64,000 nt of DNA from Magnaporthiopsis rhizophila (Eukaryota; Ascomycota; Sordariomycetes; Magnaporthales; Magnaporthaceae). Within the stretch, counting starts at the first letter, position 1; every line of letters starts with the position of its first letter. Position numbers and translations under genes: made by a program. Of the stretch, positions 1 to 11,526 are shown piece after piece. Location of the stretch: the NCBI GenBank assembly GCA_003049465.1, contig PYSS01000050.1, forward strand, positions 186,001 through 250,000. The letters run 5' to 3'. Under the pieces are notes generated by a model, which searched no databases, was not told where the DNA came from, and saw only the letters and a list, made by a program, of their open reading frames with translations.

Positions 1-996
1 TGATTCGACAATCAAAAATCGGTTGCTGTCGATTTGCCCGTGTCTTTTGTTATTGTTTCTGCGGTGCTCGTATGGTTGTTGTGGCCTTGATTGATAGGGA
101 GGGAAAAAAGAAAGAAGAATGCCCTGGCCTCTGCGTGAGAGGCGCCCTAATGAATCCAGGCGTCCGCCAAGGTACATGTCTCCGACGTCTTGGGATGTAC
201 CATAGTATTCCACCCTCTTCCCGTGGGGGAATGCGGGGCACATCACTTATTGACTTCCCTCCAAATGCATGTGGCCCGTCCAGTGTGAGCCACGAGCCAA
301 CCCATGTTTAGACAACGCACGTTTTGTTCTTTCTCAGCAACGTACATTCACCTAGGTAGATACCCCACCCCGAGACCCGTTACTGCTGGTTGATTGCTCA
401 CGCCAAGCCACCACCTAAAAGATTTGGAGGTCTCTCTCGCCCTCCCCCGCACCCTTCACAGCGACTCCACCCAGCCCAGCACCCTTTGCCTCGCCAGGCT
501 GCCAGCCTGCCATTACTTGACCTTTGCCATCCCTACCCGACCGACTAAAGTCGACCCGACCTTCCCGACACTTACTTCGTGGCACCTTCTCTCCCTTGTT
601 TGCAGATCTATTCGCCTGTCCCAACGTCCACGGACTTATCTAAATAGCCCGCGTCTCCTCGAACCTCGACTCCGATTCGGCTTGGATGAGCGTGTAACGG
701 TCCGCTGCCGCCACTTTCTGCCTGCCTTGGTAGCCAGCGAGCTGGGCTCCGTTCATCACCAAATCAACCCACCCTCCGAGGGGCTATCACAACACCCCGC
801 CCATCCCATCATCTCCCCCATTCGCCTGGCATCTTTCATATCAGCCGCAGCAGCCATCCCGACCGCGCCGTGCCAACGCCTTCGGGTGATGCCTGTGCCC
901 TCACCTGCATCGGCATCAGTTCCATCTCTGAGGTTCCCCAAACCCCAGGGCAGTCAGCGCCTCGCCAACTGGATATCCTCCAGCTCCCCCGACATA
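1..996. other. Upstream region of first gene
   Basis: No gene is recognised here. The stretch from about 394 is open in the frame of the following gene but has no ATG until 889. It is rich in CT and CCA tracts, like a fungal promoter and 5' UTR. A second in-frame ATG at 997 is preferred as the start. Confidence 0.5.
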
Positions 997-2226
997 ATGT
1001 CGCAGCCGGTCTCGGGACTCGCCGTGGACGATGACTCCATGGCTGAGTTTGAGATGATCAACACAGATGGCGAGACGGAATCTATTGGCAGCTCCGTGGA
1101 CCTTGTTGCGGAGCGTCTTGCCAGGCCGGATGACATGGTCAGTCTCGCAAGCACCGATAACACAAACGACAAGGAGGACGACCACCAAGGCGATGACTAC
1201 CTGGGTGGAAACGATGACACCGACTACGATCGCCCGTGGCTTGCATCCATCGATGGGGCGGCTGAGGCTCCTTCGCCGACCCACTCGCCTTCAGGCTACA
1301 TGGACGGGCAGTCCCCTGGCTACAGCTGGGCCTCGCATGCCACGGAGGGACCCTTCAAGACTAAGGTCTCTGCTCTCGAGATTGAAAACCGCTCCATTGC
1401 CGCACCTGCCGCCAGCTGCAAGCCCAAGCAACAATCTCCGGTAGAGGAGTCTCGCGCTACCAAACGCCGGCCAGCACAGCTTGCCAAAGCGTTTGTAGAC
1501 AGTCCTGGCGTCGAGCCCTGGCTCAGGATGATACGCGCCGTGGTGGCTGCCTTCCTATTCGGGGCCCTCGTACACGCGGTTCTTCCATTCCCCCAACATT
1601 CAAGAGAGGCCCGTCACGCATCCCGGGCTACCCAAGACCGCCCAACACCCATAATCATAGTTGCAACCCCTGCAACGGTCACTGTCACGGTTACGTCGAC
1701 GTCAACAGTCCGACTCAACAACATCCATGAACTGGTGAGGAAGATCACTGATACTGCCGATGGGGCTGTGAGAACCGTGAGGACTGCGGACGGCACGTAC
1801 ATACCCGCCCTGGCCTCTATGGCGTCGAAGCTCTGGAACGATACGGCGACATCTATCAAGCTCGCCAGAGAAGCGGCTTCGTACAGGCTCTCAGCAGACG
1901 GCATTCATCATCTGGGCAGGTCGATCGGGACCGGTGCCATGAGAGTTCGGGCAGATACAGAGCAGAGGGTCACGCATCACCTCAAGACTGCCGAGGCCTT
2001 GAAGGATGATCTGAACTTCAATGTCCTCAGGGCTCAGATCCAATCGTGGCTGGTCTGCCTCCGGATCCGTGGCGATATGGCTGAGTATCAGAGGTATGAG
2101 GCACGCGCGATCGAGCATCTGCGGATCAAGCATCGTGAGCTATTGGCCAAGCGAGCCCCGGTGGACCAGGTGCGGTCGTCCACTTTCCCCTGGGGAATCA
2201 AACTGCCCTGGAGTGCCACCATATAA
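997..2226 (+). CDS. Unidentified single-pass membrane protein (409 aa)
   Basis: I do not recognise the family. The protein is intronless as read. Residues 1-175 are acidic and Ser-rich (runs of D/E around DDDSMAEFEMINTDGE), so probably disordered. One hydrophobic segment at about residues 180-198 (VVAAFLFGALVHAVLPF) is a likely transmembrane helix. It is followed by a short VTVTVTSTST stretch and a 190-residue C-terminal part rich in Arg, Ala and Glu that could be helical or coiled. There is no N-terminal signal peptide, so a tail inside an organelle or outside the cell is plausible but unproven. An in-frame ATG at 889 would add 36 residues; the 997 start is chosen because the upstream residues are Pro/Ser-rich and UTR-like. 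Confidence 0.65.
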   Translation: MSQPVSGLAVDDDSMAEFEMINTDGETESIGSSVDLVAERLARPDDMVSLASTDNTNDKEDDHQGDDYLGGNDDTDYDRPWLASIDGAAEAPSPTHSPSGYMDGQSPGYSWASHATEGPFKTKVSALEIENRSIAAPAASCKPKQQSPVEESRATKRRPAQLAKAFVDSPGVEPWLRMIRAVVAAFLFGALVHAVLPFPQHSREARHASRATQDRPTPIIIVATPATVTVTVTSTSTVRLNNIHELVRKITDTADGAVRTVRTADGTYIPALASMASKLWNDTATSIKLAREAASYRLSADGIHHLGRSIGTGAMRVRADTEQRVTHHLKTAEALKDDLNFNVLRAQIQSWLVCLRIRGDMAEYQRYEARAIEHLRIKHRELLAKRAPVDQVRSSTFPWGIKLPWSATI

Positions 2227-2368
2227 ATATCTCGGCCGACCGCCTAGTTAGCGCTCATGGTGAGACACGGTAGCTTTGAGTCCTGTGTTTATTCGTTCTC
2301 CCCTCTTTTCCCCCTCGGTATTCAGTTTCCCTTCTCTTCTATTCTTTTGCGTTGTTTTTTTTTTTCTT

Positions 2369-2370
<2 letters not shown>

Positions 2371-2412
<42 letters not shown>

Positions 2413-2445
2413 CTCCCNTTTTTTTTTTTTTTTTTTTTTTTTTTT
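2371..2445. repeat. Poly-T tract containing an N
   Basis: A run of T from 2371 to 2412, a short TCTCCC interruption with an undetermined base (n) at 2418, then T to 2445. The length is probably unreliable because homopolymers of this size are error-prone. It lies about 145 bp beyond the stop codon of the preceding gene. Confidence 0.95.
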
Positions 2446-3446
2446 GTATCTCTTCCTTCACTCCCAAGCTCAACTCCGGTCAGAAGAAATCGACGGATTG
2501 GCGTTGGGGTGGGCATTGATGCCTGGTCTTTGGCTTTTAGTCGCTTAGTTGAACCGAGGTACCTAGTGTTCTCAGGGGCTAGATGGGTTACGGGTGGGGC
2601 GTGGAATCATGGCTTGATTACAGGTGCCCTGTCTATAGTACATTGGTGGAATACGGGGACGGTCTGTTGACTACCGGCCGGTCACACAAGCATCCGACGT
2701 GAGCCAACTAGATGAGGAGTCCTAGAATATACCCAGACGATGTGGGCTGGTTGTGTGTATCTACATTCCTAGGCGCCTGTCAGCTTCGTTTTCCTCCCCG
2801 CAAAAGCACATACGTAAGTTAAGCTCGCCTGTCTTCCAACCCAATAGACGGAACCAAATGACACACGGTTCTCCACACTACTCCTAAACGCATTAGATGA
2901 GTCTTCGATAGCCTCATCCCGTGTGGTTGCTGGATAGGTATCTGCCTAGTAACGGCATCTGAGAGACCCCTTCCTGTTCTCCCCCAACCGAACGAATCCA
3001 TCGCGACAATAAGATGCTGGTCATCAAGGCGCCGTCCCCGTGACATGGTCTATGCCGAAGGCCATCTCTAGCTCCACCAATCAGACACGCAATCAGGTCC
3101 TCGCCACATATTTTCCATATTTCAGTGGACGCTGACCCCGCCGACCCCACCTCTCGAGACTGGTGGTCATGGGCTGGCTTCCACCAGAGGCTGTCGGGAT
3201 CTCTTATCGATTTATCTGTGCTGGGTGGGATGGGAGGGCCCATGATGGGAGGTGCAGAAAATTGTAGTTAAGAAGGGATTAGTTAGCACTGATTAGTTGG
3301 GTAGATACATTAGTGGTACAATCTCCGATTTCGTCGGGTTGCGAGCACCCAACTAAATCCAGCACAGAGGAGGGGCAAAAGCATTTTTCCTCGCTGCATC
3401 TCCCACCCGGCCGCTGCGACAAACAAACACCACCAACCTGATAAAC

Positions 3447-3470
3447 ACAACAACAACAACAACAACAAAA
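3447..3470. repeat. ACA trinucleotide repeat
   Basis: About eight ACA/CAA units in the leader region some 360 bp upstream of the RanBP1 start codon. Confidence 0.9.
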
Positions 3471-3829
3471 CCACCCCAACCGACCGCCTATCGCTTCACT
3501 GGCTGCGCGCCTGCCGCTCACCCACCGCGAATCGCCCGTGCGAGGATTGGTGCGTCAGCCCTTTGTGCATCTCGGCGCCTTTTCCCCAGGCTGCAAAACA
3601 GAGTAGAGCCACACTCCCGCAACCTGATGAGTTTGCGCAGTGCGCGTTTGACCTGCCTTGGAACCCACAAATGGCCCGACGTCTTTTGCTACCGCTTCGA
3701 CCCATGGAAAGCCTCGTTTGATCCAGAGCTGACCTCACGGCTCTGTCCACTTGTTTTACTAGAAGCTGAAGACCCCCATCCACGAAGCAAGCAAGCCTTT
3801 CCCCCCTATTCCGCATGACTTTAGTCAGC

Positions 3830-4887
3830 ATGTCGAGTGCCGAGGCTACAGACAAGCCGGCCGAGACCGTCCAGAAGCCCGACGAGGCTGCTAAGCAGGT
3901 TGGTAGAGTGGTTGGGTGGAGTGGAACAACGCATATCCCCAATATCGTACTGACAGAACGGAGACGTCGCTTCAGACCTCTGAGCCTGTCACTTCAGCCG
4001 CTGTCTTCTCCATGTTTGGAGGAGGTGCAAAGAAGGAGAAGAAGGAGGAAGAGGACCGTGGCGATGTTTCTGGGAGCGCCAAAGCCCAGCGGGATGCCGC
4101 TGCCGCTGCCGCTGCCGCTGCTGGCGGCGATGAGGTATTACAGCCGCCACCACCTACGCCCCGACATCTCCCGTTCCGACATACCAGTATTGGAGCAGTA
4201 TCGTTGACAACCGCCGCCGCTGCCACACATCACAGGACGACCAAGCCCCGGAGTCGCAGGATGTTCACTTTGAGCCTGTAATCCACCTGACCGAGAAGGT
4301 TGAGGTGAAAACGAACGAGGAATCCGAGGAGCAGGTTTTCAAGATGCGCGCCAAGCTCTTCAAGTTCGTCAGGGACACGAGCGAGTGGAAGGAGCGTGGT
4401 ACCGGCGACGTTCGGCTCCTCAAGCATCGCGAGAACGGCAAGACCCGCCTCGTCATGCGCCGCGACAAGACCCTCAAGGTCTGCGCGAATCACTACAGTA
4501 TGGCCCAATGCCCTACTCTACTGCTTGGCGCCTTGACCAACTATGTCTAACCGGTATCAAAAGTTGTCCCCGAAATGAAACTGTCACCCAACGTCGGTTC
4601 GGATCGGAGCTGGGTCTGGAACGCCGCCGCCGATGTCAGCGAGGGCGAGCCCGAGGGTGTTACCCTGGCTATCCGCTTCGCCAACTCTGAGAGTGGGTTT
4701 GTTCTGTCCCCCTGCGCAGGAAGTATATGCTAATTAGTGTAACATGGTAGATGCCAACGCGTTCAAGGACGCCTTCCTCAAGGCTCAGAAGGAAAACGAG
4801 GCTCTTTTCGGAGAGGCTCAGGGAGAGTCTGCCGGTTCGGAAGAGAAGGAGGACAAGAAGGAGGAGACCCCGGCTGAGGCAGCATGA
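3830..4887 (+). CDS. Ran-binding protein 1 (RanBP1/Yrb1 family)
   Basis: Five exons: 3830-3898, 3964-4134, 4236-4497, 4564-4692, 4751-4887, giving 255 aa. It stimulates RanGAP-driven GTP hydrolysis on Ran and releases Ran-GTP from karyopherins on the cytoplasmic side of the nuclear pore. The Ran-binding domain spans about residues 88-215. It starts at VHFEPVIHL, carries WKERGTGDVRLLKH (131-144) and NHYIVPEMKL across the exon 3/4 junction, and ends at FKDAFLKAQ. The N-terminal 80 residues are Lys/Glu/Ala-rich and the C-terminus is acidic, as is usual in fungi. All four introns have GT-AG ends, and the joins restore family residues (Ile at exon 3/4, Asn at exon 4/5). The second intron has a GTTGAC branch-like site. 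An in-frame ATG at 3815 would add five residues. Confidence 0.93.
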
Positions 4888-5648
4888 GCCTCCACGGCGG
4901 AAGAGTGAAAGAGAGAGTGGAAGAGAGCGAAAGAGACATGCATCCCCAAGTTCTAGCAATTATACAGCCCAGTCCCCCGCTTTAACGATGATGGCCATCG
5001 TCCTCGACTGGATCTGCAGCTTTCTGCCCTGGCATAGGATTCAGAGTCAGCGACTATCGCCACGAAGCTTTTGACGGAGTGCTTCCCACCGGCTTCGGAT
5101 GGCAAACTTTGAAAAACAATACATGAGCTGAGCGAGGGACCAGAATGTTGATGTAAAAGAGCCAGCGGAGGATCTACCAATGCAATGCCAGGTCACTTCT
5201 CTGCGCACTGGTTTTTGTTCCCCAGGGATGCAAAATAGGCAAGCATCACGCTCTCTTTCTAGGCACCTACTTACTTAGGTACCTAGGTATACTGCCAGGA
5301 AGCATCAGGATTTGGTAAGCATTGGGATATGCACCGCTGTGGGCCCACTCCTTCGGAATGTGGAGGCACCCAGCCACGTGCCGCCCCAGGTTGTTTGCGT
5401 GTTTGCGTGTGGCGTTGTGGCGCGAAAGCGCGACAATCCATGCTCAGGGTTCTTGCGGATGTCAACTCGACACGACCACTGTTAGCTTGCTGTAGGCCCA
5501 GCCCATCCCGCCGGCTTTCATAACAACCGACCCTCTCGCCGAATTTGCCCTACATCCCGCGGCTCCTCTACAGCCTGGCGGATATTTCTGCAGCCAACCC
5601 GAGGAACTTTTTGGCAGTGAGCGGCGTCGCAAGCGTTTCAAGAGCAAG
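4888..5648. other. Intergenic, 0.76 kb
   Basis: 3' region of the RanBP1 gene and promoter of the YEATS gene, which is in the same orientation. It contains a palindrome-like stretch of CTTACTTAGGTACCTAGGTA (about 5270-5289). No gene is seen. Confidence 0.4.
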
Positions 5649-6792
5649 ATGATCGTCGAGGTAAGAGGAGGCGCGCCGGGCGACTTGGAACACCCCTATG
5701 TGCGTGTTGTGTGCGGTTCCGCTAACGCAACACGCTTCCTTGCTCTTTTGGCAGCGCGAGATCAAGCTCGTTACCGAGCAGCATAACATGTGCGTCTCTT
5801 TGTGGCCTAATGGGTAGAGGGAGGGCGTTTGACTGACCTGGCGGGGGGCCTTTCTTAGCAACAAACCCCCTCAAATGGAGGGGTTTCCAATGAAAGAATG
5901 GTCGGTCGAGATCTATCTTCTCGATCCCAGCGGGAAGCGTCTCCCGGCCAGATGCTTCACCAAGGTTGTTTACAACCTGCACCCTTCGTTTGAAAACCCC
6001 ACGCAGAGTACGTCGCGTCGCAAACTCGCATTTTGCGCAGGCATGCGCAGTCGAGGCCCCTGACTAACGTGGACCACGGACACGAACGATGATAACAGCT
6101 TTCCACGACCCGCCGTTCAGATGCAGCAACGAAGGCTGGGGCGAGTTTGAAATGACCATCGACCTCTACACGACAGAGAAGGGCGGCAAGCAGACGGTGG
6201 TGCATGACCTTAACTTCGCCAAACCCACGTACGAAGTGGTCAAGCCTCTCACGTTCAGGAATCCCTCACAGGCACTGCAGGCGCTGCTGCGCGACTCGGG
6301 ACCACTCCCGACCGACGACGACCGCAAGGCCCGCAAGGGCCAGGACGGCAGCAAGAAGAAGAAGCCATGGGACCTGGAAAAGCTGGCCGGGGCGGTTACA
6401 AAGCTGAACGAGGATGACCTGATACACGTCATCCAGATGATACACGACCACAAGTCGGACGACACCTATGTCTTGAATAACGTTGACGGTGCGCTCCGCC
6501 TTGGCTTACCCTCCCCGTCCCATCCGTCCGGGGTTTGATCCCGGGGGCTAATGATGGTGTTGCTCCATGTCATGTGCTGTCCGTGGTCGCTGACAGAGTT
6601 TTCTTTGCGCCCTGCAGCCGGCGAGTTCTCGGTTGACCTATACACGATGCCAGACGCGCTTACCAAGATGCTGTGGGATTTCATAGTATGTTGTCCGGCC
6701 CCCTGGCCCACTACTTCCTCTCGCGCCTCGCGGCGGCTGAAGGCTAACCGACCGGCTAGGCAACGACGGACCAAGGGCACCGTCTCAAGTAG
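5649..6792 (+). CDS. TAF14: YEATS-domain protein Taf14
   Basis: Six exons: 5649-5660, 5755-5789, 5859-6007, 6099-6488, 6618-6685, 6760-6792, giving 228 aa. Taf14 is a shared subunit of TFIID, TFIIF, INO80, SWI/SNF and NuA3. Its YEATS domain reads acylated histone H3 lysines and its C-terminal ET domain binds short peptides in partner subunits. The YEATS domain covers about residues 1-130 and includes MEGFPMKEWSVEIYLLD, ARCFTKVVYNLHPSFENPTQ and NEGWGEFEM, which carry the family's aromatic acyl-lysine pocket region. A Lys-rich linker precedes the ET region (EDDLIHVIQMIHDHKSDDTY, then FSVDLYTMPDALTKMLWDF). The first exon encodes only four residues (MIVE), and joining it to exon 2 gives EREIKLVTEQHN, as expected. 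The last exon of 11 codons is the least certain part: its donor (GTATGT) and branch site (GCTAAC) look good, but the terminal residues are not conserved. Confidence 0.92.
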
Positions 6793-7885
6793 CAACCACT
6801 TGGATGGCGGTGACGGCGGCAAGAGAACCCCACGCTGCTGCTGAGTACGTGCCACGGCTTGTGAGAAGTCAAGCTCTCACTGGCTTGTTGTGGATCTGCA
6901 GTATACTGTTGTCGCTGGGAGCGGGGAGCGAGCACGTTGGTTGGCAGGCGGCAACTGGTTGCATCGCATTTGCGACGGCGTTCAGGTTGGGTCTTAGAAA
7001 GGCCGCCCCGAGTCGCGGCGGAAGGACCGAGGGATTTCCAAGTTTGGGGCGCATCGGCGGCGCAAACCTCGAGGGAGCTCGGATTCTCGATGAAATGCAG
7101 CGTGCAACAGTGCGGATTAGCACTGCAAGAGTTTGTCTTATCTTTTCCATCTTTATTTGCATTCTCTCTCTCTATCGCCCCCTCTATTCCTATTTTCTTT
7201 TCTTTCTGGCTTCATTCCGCTTCGCCGTCTTCAATTAAGCGTTTATCTTTTCTGGAGACTAGCTTTTGGCTGGGACAGTGACTCTCTCGATTTCAGCAGG
7301 TTCCCAATTTCCTGCACTCCCTCTGTATAAACTGCACGACTGGGTTGGTCAAAACAACCAAATGCTGGTAGATCAATACTTTTTAAGTTACTTCCCCTAG
7401 TCGCATGTCCAAGCCCTCGAGTGATGCACTAGCGGCAAAGGAGGGGAGAGTAGGAAAGCGGTTTCGACAACATCAGTAAGGGGGTCTGATTAGCGGGATG
7501 GGACCTAGGTATTGTACTACCTACCTGAGTACGGACTTCCATTATTCGGGCGCCGTGGTCAGGTGCGCTGTGTGGGGCCGAGACGCTAGCAACCGGGCTG
7601 GGGTCTGCAGCTACACAGTACCAGGGCCATATCGTGGACAGTACCGGCGTGCAGCCCAGCATGTTCAGCCAGAACAAGTTCGGGGCGCTGTCGAGCCTCT
7701 CCACTTGCTGGCAGCCTAGAGTTGGGCCGAGACCCCACCGCCATCCCTCGCAAAGCGAACGCTCCTTCGCAACGGTCCCGAATAAACCGTCGCAAACCGA
7801 GGCTGGCGACTCGCCTCGTCGGCACTGTTTGAATTGTACTGCCCTTCCCGCTGGCAACTGAGTCGGCTCTTCAGGCCCTGTATTC
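6793..7885. other. Intergenic, 1.1 kb
   Basis: 3' region of TAF14, with CT-rich tracts at 7140-7210, and the promoter and leader of the Zn2Cys6 gene. No gene is recognised. Confidence 0.4.
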
Positions 7886-10800
7886 ATGGCCCAGTACGCC
7901 GCCGAGGCCGCGCGCGGCCCCGACCACGCCGACGGTGCACCTAACCCGGCCGCTTCGCTTCCTGCCGCCGAATCTCCGCGGCGGGCCTCGCCCTCGCTCT
8001 CGCCCTCGCCCTCCCCAGCAGCTGCCCCGGCCACCAGCACCGCGACCCGTCCACCACCGCCGCCTCCCTCGGCCCTGTCGTCAGCACCGTCGGCAGCCGC
8101 TGCGTCGTCGCAGCCGTCGCAACACCGACGCGTTTACCAGGCTTGCATCCCGTGCCGCCGGCGCAAGGTCCGCTGCGACCTTGGCAGCGTTGACAACCCC
8201 CACGATCCCCCGTGTGTGCGCTGCCGCCGCGAGAGCAAGGAGTGCTTTTTCAGTGCCACTCGTCGCAAGCGCAAGGCCGACGATGAGCAGCTGTCGGGCG
8301 CCGAGGATGACTACGTGGTCCGCAACGGCCGCAAGCGTCGCGCCGCCGCCTCGCCGCCGCCACTGGACCACCGGCTCTATTCAGACGCACCACTCACCCC
8401 TGGTGGCTCGCATGGCCGTTCCCAGCCACTGCCCAGACCCCGTCGTGGCTCTCTGCCGGCCGTCGACCGCGCCAGCGGTGGCCTAGCCCGCTCGTCCACA
8501 GACCACGGTCTCGTCGGCAGCGCTGCCGACGAGCCCAACACACCGCTGGAGAACTTTGAGGCGCGCTCCGTTATGCGGCGTGAGCTGTACGGACCCCACG
8601 ACGCCCTTGATCTGCTGTACAAGGCGGCAACGGACAGGTATGTTGGCTATGGCGAGTTCTCTGCCGCAGCACCATCACCCCGAAGCTGACGCATGTGACC
8701 TCGATTCGTGGAACAACAAAAATAGTCCACACAAGCACGGCGATGCGGGCATGGACGCGCGCTCTCAGAGGGCCGGCCCACCGCCATCGGTGACCTTCCT
8801 AGTTCCCCAACAGGAACGGGGGCACTCCGCCACGGTGCACATGCCAGCCAGGCTCCACGAGGATGATGGAGACGGCGGTCAGTCGCACTTGCACGACCAG
8901 CATCGCCGGCGCCGCTCAAGCCATTCGACACGCCGGGGCGGTCGTGAGGCCGCCGAGCCCATCGACCCGCAGCTGACGGCTAAACGCGACATGGACAGCG
9001 ACCCCGGCTACGCCGAGGCGCTCAAGGCATGGGCGCGGTTTCGTTTCGTACGGGCTGGTTGGTTTACGGCGCAGGAGGCCATCGACTACATTGACTAGTG
9101 AGCATCCATCAACCAAACGGCCCGCCATGTTTTTGCTGTCGATTTGCCGCTAACCGGCGCCGCCGCGGCCACCTTCGTCGTCGTCTTATTTCTCTAAAAG
9201 CTACTACAAATATCTCTCCCCCCTTACACCCATATCGCCGCCCACGTTTAGCAACGCGGCTGCGCACCTGACGCTGCTGACGGAGGAGCCGATCCTGACG
9301 GTGACGCTGCTGACCATCGCCTCGCGCTACCGCCGGATGCCGGGAACGGGCGGGCATTGTCGGTCGCACGCGATCCACGAGCAGCTCTGGACCTATCTGC
9401 GCGGCATGATCGAGAGAGTCGTGTGGGGGCAGGAGGCCTTCGGCGGCGGCTTCTGCGGTTCTGGAGGCCCGGGTCCGTTGGACGAGAGCCAGACGTCCAG
9501 CACAGCGCCCTGGCGGGGACTCCGCAAGGGCAGCCTGCGCACGCTGGGAACCATCGAGTCGCTCATGATCCTGACCGAGTGGCACCCCCGGGCATTGCAC
9601 TTCCCGCCGGCTGAGGCTATCGACGAGCTACTACTGCCATCGGTCTACGATGGAGCGGCGGGCCTAGCAGACGTGGCGGCAGGGCCCGATGCGGCGGCGG
9701 GAGTGGGTATGGGAGCAGGCGGCCGGGCGGCGGCAACGGGCGTGGGCGGCAAGCGCATCGAGAGCTGGCTGGAGCCGGCGTGGCGAAGCGACCGCATGTG
9801 CTGGATGCTGCTGACCACGGCCATGGGCCTCGCATACGAGCTGGGCGTTTTCGACGACATCGACGAGCTGCTGGCGGCTGGGGCCATAACACGGCCCGAG
9901 TACGAGGAGGAGACGTACCGGCTGCGGGCGCACCGGATCAAACGCCTGCTACTCATCTACCTGAGCCAGCTGGCAGGGCGGCTCGGCTGGACCAACATGG
10001 TGCCCGAGAATTTGCGGAAGTCGGACCCAGTGGTTGCGGCGCGGCGCCGGCCAGCATCGGTCGAGGGCGTCGCCACGCCCGGCACCAGCCTGTCGTCGCT
10101 CTCGGGCGGCTTCAACTACATCCCGGACCTGGAGCTGGACGACCAGATAATCCACTGCTGGGCGGGCATCAGTAACGCCATGTTTGTCGGCAACGAGAAG
10201 CTGTTCCGCTCGCGCAAGCACACGACCGACATTATACAGAGCGGCCGCTACATCGGCCTGCTCCAGGAGTTCCAGCCCATGCTGGGCGAGTGGTGGCGCC
10301 AGTTTGAGCGCTACCGCCTGCCGCCCTACATCCGCCACATCTTGACCATCGAGTACGAGTACGTGCGCATCTACGTCAACTCCCTGTCGCTACAGGCGGT
10401 TGTCGAGCGCTGTACCAGCAACGCCGGCCACGCAGCCACTGCCGGCGCCGAGCAGCTGTCGCCCCAGACCCAGAACTACTTTGGCAAGCTGCCCCTCGGC
10501 AGCCTCGGCGGCTTCGGCGTCGCAGACCAGGAGTACGTCAAGGAGGTGGTCGACGGCAGCCGCAACCTGCTGCGCACCGTCGTCGACGGCCTGTTGCCCA
10601 ACGACTACCTGAAACACGCCCCCGTCCGCACCTACTTCCGCATCATCAGCGGAGCCATGTTCTTACTTAAGACCTTCGCACTCGGCGCTCCGCGCTCCGA
10701 CGTTGAGCTGTCCATCGGCCTGATGGACCGCACCGTCGACGCCCTGCGCAACTGCGTTGTCGACGATGTGCACTTGGGGAAGCGCTTCGCCGACCTTCTC

Positions 10801-11526
10801 GAGTCGCTGACGAGCCGCCTGCGCAACAGGTTCATCCACGCCCCGGCCACCGGCCCCGGAGGCAGCGGGCAGCCGGCCTCGGGCGCCTCGTCCGCGGCCC
10901 GCCCCAGCCCACAGCCGCAGCAGGGACACGCACACGGCGCAGACCACCACCCCGTCGCAGGCCTGGCCGCGTTGACTGTCCCCAACAGTCAATGGCGCCA
11001 CCACGTGGGCCCAGACGGCGCGGCCCCGGAGCTGTGGCTACGGCCCAATGGTTCGGGGACTCTGGCATCACTCTCCACAGCAGCCGCGGCGGCGGCAGCA
11101 GAAGCAGCAGCGACTAACCCCGGAGCAGGCGGCATAATCGGAGCCGGAGCTGGGACTGGGACTGGGACAACAGCCCCGACAGAACGGTGTGGGACACCCG
11201 TCAACATATCGGCGACGCCCTTTGAAATCAGTACCGGGAGCCTCTACCCAAGCGGATCTGTCTTTGGCGGCCCGTCCACGCCGGCCGCGAGCGCCGGGCT
11301 CGAGCACCACCACGGCAGCATGCCCGACAACCTGTTTGGAGACCCGTCCGAGTGGAACAACTCGAGCAACGAGATGTGGTATCTCCCGACCGGGCCTGCC
11401 TTTTTCCAGAACATGGGCGACTCGGCCGTTGCCATGACCGCCGAGGGTGTCAATGTGGGCGGCATAGACTTGTTGGAGTACATGGCCATGGATCAGTTCC
11501 CAGCCGCCGAAGGCGGCGGCTACTAG
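7886..11526 (+). CDS. Zn2Cys6 fungal transcription factor (1,149 aa)
   Basis: Three exons: 7886-8637, 8726-9097, 9201-11526. The binuclear zinc cluster has six cysteines at residues 87, 90, 97, 110, 113 and 120. The spacing is C-X2-C-X6-C-X12-C-X2-C-X6-C, with an unusually long loop (DLGSVDNPHDPP), followed by the basic stretch ATRRKRK. It should bind DNA in the nucleus as a pathway-specific regulator. Exon 2 ends in an AIDYID segment that continues across the intron as YYYKYLSPLTPISP. The rest of exon 3 is the large helical regulatory region (for example WRSDRMCWMLLTTAMGLAYELG). Ala/Gly/Pro-rich segments flank it, and the C-terminus is acidic and Met-rich, typical of an activation region. 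The zinc-cluster loop resembles that of Aro80-like aromatic amino acid regulators, but I could not verify this, so no symbol is given. Confidence 0.9.

Larger units (their letters stand above)
2227..3829. other. Intergenic, 1.6 kb
   Basis: Holds the 3' end of the preceding gene, a long poly-T tract with one undetermined base, and the presumed promoter and 5' UTR of the RanBP1 gene, including a short ACA repeat. Short open frames are present but none has coding character that I can support. Confidence 0.4.

Noticed and set aside
394..996. In-frame extension of the first gene upstream of 997
   Set aside because: The extension begins at a TTG, and the residues are Pro/Ser/Arg-rich without family features; it reads like a GC-rich leader. 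An ATG at 889 remains a minor alternative.
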